Source of the DNA: Sindora glabra
Taxonomy: Eukaryota; Streptophyta; Magnoliopsida; Fabales; Fabaceae
Direction of reading: 5' to 3'
NCBI GenBank assembly: GCA_020226215.1
Contig: CM035236.1
Coordinates: 53,381,057-53,445,056, forward strand
Length of the DNA stretch: 64,000 nt
Shown here: positions 58,073 to 64,000 of the stretch, piece after piece
Layout of the letters: every line of letters begins with the position of its first letter
How positions within the stretch are numbered: position 1 is the first letter of the stretch
Translations under genes and position numbers: made by a program
Notes under the pieces: model-generated
Database searches by the model: none
Seen by the model: the letters and a program-made list of their open reading frames with translations, nothing else
Told to the model about the DNA's origin: nothing

Positions 58073-61000
58073 AAAATGGACAAAATTTCTGCTGTTTCTA
58101 GATATTTTCCAAGAGCCACACGCCTTAAATCATAAAATTTATATTCTTTATAGATACAATAGTATCATTAACTTGCATAATACCATATAATCTCACTATA
58201 TATACACAGATAAATAACTCAACACATCAAATGTTGAATAAATATAATTTCTATATGTATATCTCGATCTTAATCTAATTGTTAGAATTATCAATCAGGT
58301 CATTTTTTATTCTCCATGAGTGCAAAAAAGCTAAAATACTCTTATCTTAACATAAAAATATTGAAAAATAAATAGAATGAGTTATAAGAATTCAGTAAGT
58401 ATATATCTACCACTTCTAGATCTCAATTCAATTATATCAATTAATCACAAGCTAATTAGATATTTGATTAAAGGAGTAAATACAATCCAAACTTCTTAAG
58501 TCTTTAAGACACATGGAATCAAGTCTCAATTTAAGCATTCACTTACACATAACTTAAATTTCATAGCACATATCACAAGTCTTAATTATCTCAACTATTC
58601 ACTAGCACACATTATCATTATCATATTACACACTTATCCATTCTGAGTGGTTATCACATTTACAATAGCCAATAAAGTTCAATTACATCAAATTATCATG
58701 CATTTCATCCATAAGTGATATTCAATCATAAACAAGATTCCATGTCACATTACAAGTGCATATCAATCATAATGTAAACCCATGCATCCACCTTTTATCT
58801 CTCGATTTTATCTTATATCTTATTCACCTTTCCATCTTTATTCTTCTCGGACCAACCTCATACCCTACCCTACCTTTATATCAGGGATTTCCTATCTAAT
58901 TTTCACATCATTGCTAGTCACATTTCTCATTTCAAATGTCATTCATGGCATAATTCACACCATGATATGTACAATAGAGTTCAGCTCTACAAATCACTAT
59001 TTTAATACAATCTCAATACAAATTAGCTATTCATCATGAGGGGAATCAAAGCACATAACACAACATATAAACAGCAGCACCACCATGCCCTTTCATATAG
59101 TCACAACACTTATTCACATTCTAATATAAATCATACCACAATTTTTAACATAGAAATAACAATGTAGTTCCAAGCACAATATAAACATCATTTATCATGT
59201 CATTTCAATCATAATCAATCAACATTTGGTAGTATCATTACCATACCTCACTAGCTTGCTTAAATAAAATTCTCTTAAGTAGATAGGTACTAACTCATCA
59301 CACGTATCATTTTTTGAATTTCTCATACATAACTACACAATTGATTTCATAATATATATGTGGTTCACAATTACCTTATTTAAAATTCATAAATGAATAG
59401 ATATATGATCTACATTATTTATAAGAAGGATTATAATTTATGGCATTTAAATATTTTAATATTAAAACATTAATTTAGAATGGGATATATACTCACTTAG
59501 AAGCATCCATCTCTTTTGTTCACTTTGAAGCATCCATGTTCATCTTCCTATTTATAATTCACAAGAAAAGTCATAAATAAATAGCATTCTTTATTATCTT
59601 TCCCATCTTCTCAATTTCGATCTCATATTGGGATATACTAATAATCTATGGTACTAATTTTAAAGTCAACCATGTCATGACTTAGGAATTTCCAAATTTA
59701 AACTATATAGATAAAATTATTATAATTTAAAACTCTAGATCTATTTTGTTTCATTTAAGAATTTATGATTATTTGTTTTCCTTATTTTGACTACTCACTC
59801 CTAGAAGTGGAAATATGTCCAAAATAGTAATTTCTTGGATCCATACAATTTAAATATAATACAGGACTTGATTACTCATAACATGATATCCTCAAACTAT
59901 TGTCATGTCCCTTAAAGCATATATATATGTACTTTTTTTAATTCAACTTTAAATCACCTAAGAATATTAGAGTTGGTAACATAAAAGACTTTTATTATGT
60001 TACTTAATCATCTTACAGCATAGAGCTTTCATTTCCAAAAGCACTATTAAGAATCTATGATATATAAAAAATAAGTTTTACTTAAGGCCAATCGAAATCT
60101 TGCAGAATATTATCATCCAATGTTCCATAGTTACTTTATCTATTTTGTTCTAGCAACCTATATCATAACACTCATATTTTCTTAAACCGTCATCATATTT
60201 TCAAAATACCCGTAAATGGATTTTATTCAAAACAGGTACAATTCTCTCAAAATAATAGCATATAAGGCTTTGTATATACCTTAATCATCTTATCCTACCA
60301 TTTTATAACATAAAGATCATAATTTTTTTCAAGTATAAATGGGTCTTTCTTGAATCAACGAATAAAACATCATAAATACTAAAATTTTGTTATATGAAAA
60401 TGCTCACAGTCATCCTTGAAGGTTAATAGCAACTTGTCGACACTAAAAATGACCTCAATTAGCTGAAAAATGCAAAACTATAAAAACCCTATTTCACTAT
60501 TATTTTTACCTAATTTTAGCCCATAAGCTGATGCTAAATTGCAACAGAAAAGAAAAGGAAGGGAGTAGCTCAACCATGTCCCAACAATGGCGTACAATGG
60601 TTTTGAAAGCTGACCTATAATGGGTATCCGAACTACTGCTCGACATTTTTTTGGAACCAAGCCGCAAGATCATAGCTCACACTTGTCGCTAACTTCGCTT
60701 GTCTCCAACAACAATAAAAAAGTGCGATCCGACAGTGATTGGTGACAACAGGAGACCAACAAAGAGGAAAAGCAAGATACCATGTAAATTAAGATGACAC
60801 CATGAAAGAAAGTAAAGAAGAATAAAGTAAAGAGAAAAAGACTCGTAAATAAGAAAAGGTAGCAACTAAAGTAATTTTAGTAAAGAGAAATGCACAAAAA
60901 CCAAGAAGGGTAGCTACCCAAAAATGATAAAAGAAAGAAGAGAAAATCTGTGAAAAAAAGTTGAACTACGGGTATGGTAATTCTCACCCTAAGATAAACT

Positions 61001-61074
61001 TACTTTCTAATTAAATCCTAACTATCCTAGCCATTAATTTAATTTAATAACTTATCTTTATAAAACTAACTTTC

Positions 61075-61077
<3 letters not shown>

Positions 61078-61141
<64 letters not shown>
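61078..61141. repeat. (AT)n microsatellite, 32 units
   Basis: Uninterrupted alternating AT for 64 bases, close to the minus-strand start of the LTR 57803-61222. Confidence 0.95.
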
Positions 61142-61145
<4 letters not shown>

Positions 61146-61743
61146 AACTTTCCTCTTCTATTAAAATAAATATTTACAAGCCTTTAGTAATAGAACTTTA
61201 AATATCACCACTAGATATTATAAGAGAGGAGAAAAGCGTCGTAAGAGAAAAGGAAAAATAAAGGTTCTAATTGCAACTATTGATATATATATATAGTCAT
61301 TTAGTGATGGAATTAGCAACTGATTATCCTATCACTTAAGCTCCAAATAAAATGGTGCATTTAAGTTACTAATAGAATTATTGATAGGTAGAAATGCTTT
61401 TGTAGGTACTTCCATTGTTATTTTTTTTAAAAAAAAATTATTTAATTGCCAAACAAAACTTCAAATTTTCATGTAAAATTTGTCATTGATTTTGTCAATA
61501 AAATTGGAATTAGTGACAAATATAGTTTTTAGCTATGAAAATTCTAGAAATTTGAAAAACTAATGATAAAATTAGCACTGGATTTAACAACAAGTTGAAA
61601 TATTTGTCGCTAATTCCATCATTAAATTCAAAAGAAAAAGATGACCTATGCAATCTCATTTACCAACGGAAAATTTGCTTCAAAATTTGTCGCTAAAGGT
61701 TTATTACTAATTTTTATCACTAAATGTGGATTTTCTTGTCATG

Positions 61744-63402
61744 TATGATTATATATCATTGAATGTTTGCATCTTGAAAATGGAATGTGATGAATGAAAG
61801 TTGAATGCATGATGTGTAACTATGCAAAAAAGCATTGTAGAGTTATAATGTATAAATGATATTGTAAATAAAATTATTATGTTTTCAATAGAATGAATTG
61901 AATTATGTAGCCACACAGTAAGGCATGGATGATATTGAATTGTGAATATGATATATAAATAAGAAATATGATGTTGAGATCATATAATATGTGATATGAG
62001 TGATATAATATATGTAATTATTGAATACCAAAACTCAATTACAACTTGTGAGAGTATAAAATTGATTAAGAGGTATAAGGATGAACTTGTGAGGATATGA
62101 GATTGATCGAAAGTCACAAGAAAATTTATATTATTTTTTTTATTTATTTACCTTGCATATTGCGTAATACGAATGTGGTGTGGATGAATGTATGCATTTA
62201 GATGATGGCAACAATGAGCGCAAATAATTACAAGTGAATATATTATTAATGAAAATTGGATGTAATATTATTATGTAAGTATTTGATGAATGTGGTTGAT
62301 TGTGAGCTTGAATTATGAAAATGCCTAAAAATGCCTCATTTGGAATCTAAAGAAAATGTATGTGCTTATATTAGATTGTCTATTAGACAAATAGTTTATT
62401 GCAATTTCTCCTTCCTTGACAAAGGTAACAGAATATTATTTATCTTAGATACAAATGTGAAAGTTCCTTTTAGGATTCAAATTAAATTCCCTGTATTCTA
62501 GTATTGGTATATAATTTAATAATCCTTTGTTGATTGATGTTCACCATAAATTTTATAGAAAACTATATTTATTAGACTCTTTATTTTGTATTTTTCATTT
62601 AAATTTAATGTGCTGAATTGTATGTAATTGTTTACTCTTTCCATGCACCTTTATTTTTAGATGATCATTTAAATTTATTTTTTTCTTGAATATGGACCAT
62701 GATTAATAGTTATTGTTGATAATTAAAAAAAGCATAATTGTAACTTGCTAAATGTATTTTACAAGTATGATATAACTATCATAGACTCTTATAATAGCTT
62801 CACCCCTATATAAGGATCAAGTTACAATGATAAAGCAAACCATTAATGTAATGACATTAACCTATATATGTTTACACCAAGGGGAACAAATTTATTAGGA
62901 GAAGCAAAGTTGATCAAAGGTTACCGTATTCTCAAATCTTATTTACCTTTTTATAAAATCCTTAGTATCTATTAGATCATTTAGACTTCAATTCATTTAA
63001 AGTAGATTTGAACTAAACTCTTTTTAGAGGACAAAACTCTTATAACAATAATTTTCTATGTTCATAAAGCTTGAATTCAAAACCTTCCTTTAGAGATACT
63101 GAATTCTCAATCATTTAGACCAACTGTTATTAATTTGTATTCTCAAATCTTAAATCATTATGTACATTTTTCCCAAAATGTGAATAAGACAATATAATGC
63201 CAAGCTTCACATTTGTACTCATGCTTATTCTGAATAGATAGTAAAACTATTTATTTTGGCTTGTAATATTGACGATATATAAATTTGAACAAGTAAATGA
63301 ACAATGCAAATAATGATAATTCTTCTTGTATTCTTTTACTATAAAACATATATCTTAATTTGAAATTCTAACTCCTAGTGCATGCATTAGTATATCTCAT
63401 AG
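61744..63402. other. AT-rich DNA right of the CACTA end
   Basis: 61744-62340 is rich in GATATGA, TTGTGAA and ATGATGTTGAGA-type words like the middle of the Tekay-like LTRs (compare 19400-20200), and may be the continuation of the sequence cut at 53268. 62340-63402 holds no recognisable coding or terminus signal. Confidence 0.4.
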
Positions 63403-63705
63403 GGGTGCTTAATAGGTTCAACGAATTGGTTTGCCAACTTTTTGCAAACCAAACTTACCAAAAACAAGCCTGTATAAATACTACTTAAATAGATTTGATC
63501 TGTGCAAATACTACTTAAATGGGTTTGATCTGTGCAAATTAAATTTATGTAAACTACAAGCCAACCCGTAAATTTATGAATTTTTATACATATTAGATTA
63601 GCCAAAATAAACTCATATAAAATACGAGCCTTAATAGACTAAACTTAAATGAGCTTAGTTTGCACAAGTTATTGTTTAATATCTCATCTAACCCATTAAG
63701 CACCC
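63403..63705. mobile_element. MITE with GGGTGCTTAAT termini
   Basis: 303 bp with terminal inverted repeats GGGTGCTTAATAGGTT and AACCCATTAAGCACCC. Inside the left half a 30-bp unit (AAATACTACTTAAAT followed by a GATTTGATCTGTGC-type end) occurs twice in tandem at 63476-63540, then partly again inverted near the right end. No transposase and no firm target duplication. A minus-strand ORF (63387-63605) simply reads through these repeats. Confidence 0.75.
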
Positions 63706-63796
63706 ATAATATTTTATATTCCTAGCTCTTTTATTACGAAAGTTCTAGTTATCATAAACACTATTCCAAATTTGCCTCTAGTAGCTCCCAATTTAG

Positions 63797-64000
63797 AGGG
63801 GTAAAAAAGGACAAAGAATGAAATGAGAATTTCAATTTTGAATAAGAGAGAATATAGAAGAAAAAAATTCAAAATTTAAATATACCAAAAGATTTCAACC
63901 AGGGGTAAAAAAGGACAAAGAATGAAAAGAGAATTTCAATTTTGAATAAGAGAGAATATAGAAGAAAAAAATTCAAAATTTAAATATACCAAAAAATTTC
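63797..64000 (+). repeat. 104-bp tandem repeat, two units, running off the window
   Basis: AGGGGTAAAAAAGGACAAAG begins at 63797 and again at 63901. The two units are almost identical over the 100 bases visible of the second (about two differences, such as AAATGAG versus AAAAGAG). More units may follow beyond 64000. Confidence 0.95.

Larger units (their letters stand above)
57803..61222 (-). mobile_element. Solo LTR, Tekay-like, minus strand
   Basis: On the minus strand it starts TATAATATCTAG (61222) and ends GCTTGGGTTGTGACG (57803), parallel to the plus-strand LTR 17653-20786. Its tail matches: minus-strand GGCGTGTGGCTCTTGGAAAA (58125) versus GGCATGTGGCCCTGAGGAAA; ATCGTGATCGAGTTATAGT versus ACTCATGATCAAGTTTGGGT. 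The AGTGGTAGATATATACTTAC segment (58415) also matches. Flanked by ggaga (57798-57802) and agaga (61223-61227), a 5-bp duplication with one G/A change. Length 3420 bp. The GC-richer patch at 60520-60780 is its leader. It contains a 129-bp tandem duplication and a 64-bp AT microsatellite. Confidence 0.75.
53269..61743. mobile_element. Probable non-autonomous CACTA element
   Basis: The right end, ATCACTAAATGTGGATTTTC then TTGTCATG, read in reverse, is CATGACAAGAAAATCCACAT, close to the dicot CACTA terminus CACTACAAGAAAATCC. The left candidate is GTCTATAAAGAAAAT at 53269. Both ends are followed inward by the subterminal 'TAGCGAC/GTCGCTAAA' type words expected of CACTA elements: AGCGATAAAAATATCTATTG and CCATCGCTAAATTC on the left (53348-53660), TTTGTCGCTAATTCCATCAT and TTGTCGCTAAAGG on the right (61592-61700). 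I found no transposase; no 3-bp target duplication survives. An antisense solo LTR and a large foldback lie inside. Confidence 0.5.

Noticed and set aside
58782..59039. 85-codon ORF as a gene
   Set aside because: Lies antisense inside the solo LTR 57803-61222 and is Ser/Ile/Phe-rich without motifs.
63797..64000. CRISPR-like direct repeats
   Set aside because: The whole 104-bp unit repeats without variable spacers, in a plant genome; it is a plain tandem duplication.

Overview
The window is strongly AT-rich nuclear DNA from a flowering plant. Athila-type Ty3 elements, Tekay-like and Sirevirus-like LTRs, a plant LINE with a C-terminal RNase H, MITEs and one intron-rich gene with a plant-style protein all point to a eudicot, but I cannot name the species. 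It is almost entirely a transposon graveyard. I could support only one intact protein-coding gene: a plant myeloid-leukaemia-factor (MLF) family gene on the minus strand. Its six coding exons lie at 43851-46454, and joining them gives an open 321-codon frame.

Layout. 1-22575: a decayed minus-strand Ty1/copia element split by an Athila-type Ty3 element (1593-20970, plus strand). The Athila element is itself split by three later insertions that now remain only as single LTRs: 4248-5621, 7730-11103 and 17653-20786. 22576-24460: a 5' LTR, primer-binding site and leader of a second Athila copy. 24460-28440: a plus-strand relic of the same copia family. 28440-30440: AT-rich DNA with nothing recognised. 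30458-36800: a complete-length but heavily mutated LINE (ORF1, endonuclease, reverse transcriptase, zf-RVT, RNase H, poly(A)) with a perfect target-site duplication. 37677-37839: MITE copy 1. 39017-41594: a solo Sirevirus-like LTR. 42685-42855: MITE copy 2, same family as copy 1. 43851-about 47500: the MLF gene with its CpG-containing 5' region. 48549-49339 and 50718-51908: two degenerate TIR-type elements, the second carrying an RNase H fragment. 53269-61743: a probable non-autonomous CACTA element containing a 1.4-kb inverted repeat and an antisense solo Tekay-like LTR (57803-61222). 63403-63705: a third kind of MITE. 63797-64000: a near-identical 104-bp tandem repeat that runs off the window.

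How it fits together. Insertions can be ordered by nesting: copia first, Athila into copia, solo LTRs into Athila. At several boundaries the interrupted protein reads straight across when the insert is removed, and 4-9 bp target duplications (15 bp or more for the LINE) flank the inserts. Every retroelement ORF is broken by stops, many at positions where the family has Trp or Gln and at sites that look like C-to-T/G-to-A decay, as expected of long-methylated repeats. I see no operon-like system, CRISPR, tRNA or rRNA gene, and no convincing new biochemical system. The most unusual structures are the three-layer nest, an in-frame 246-bp duplication of the reverse-transcriptase active site, the long foldback at 54.4-55.9 kb and the run of single LTRs. 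All family assignments come from recognising protein or terminus motifs by eye, without database searches.
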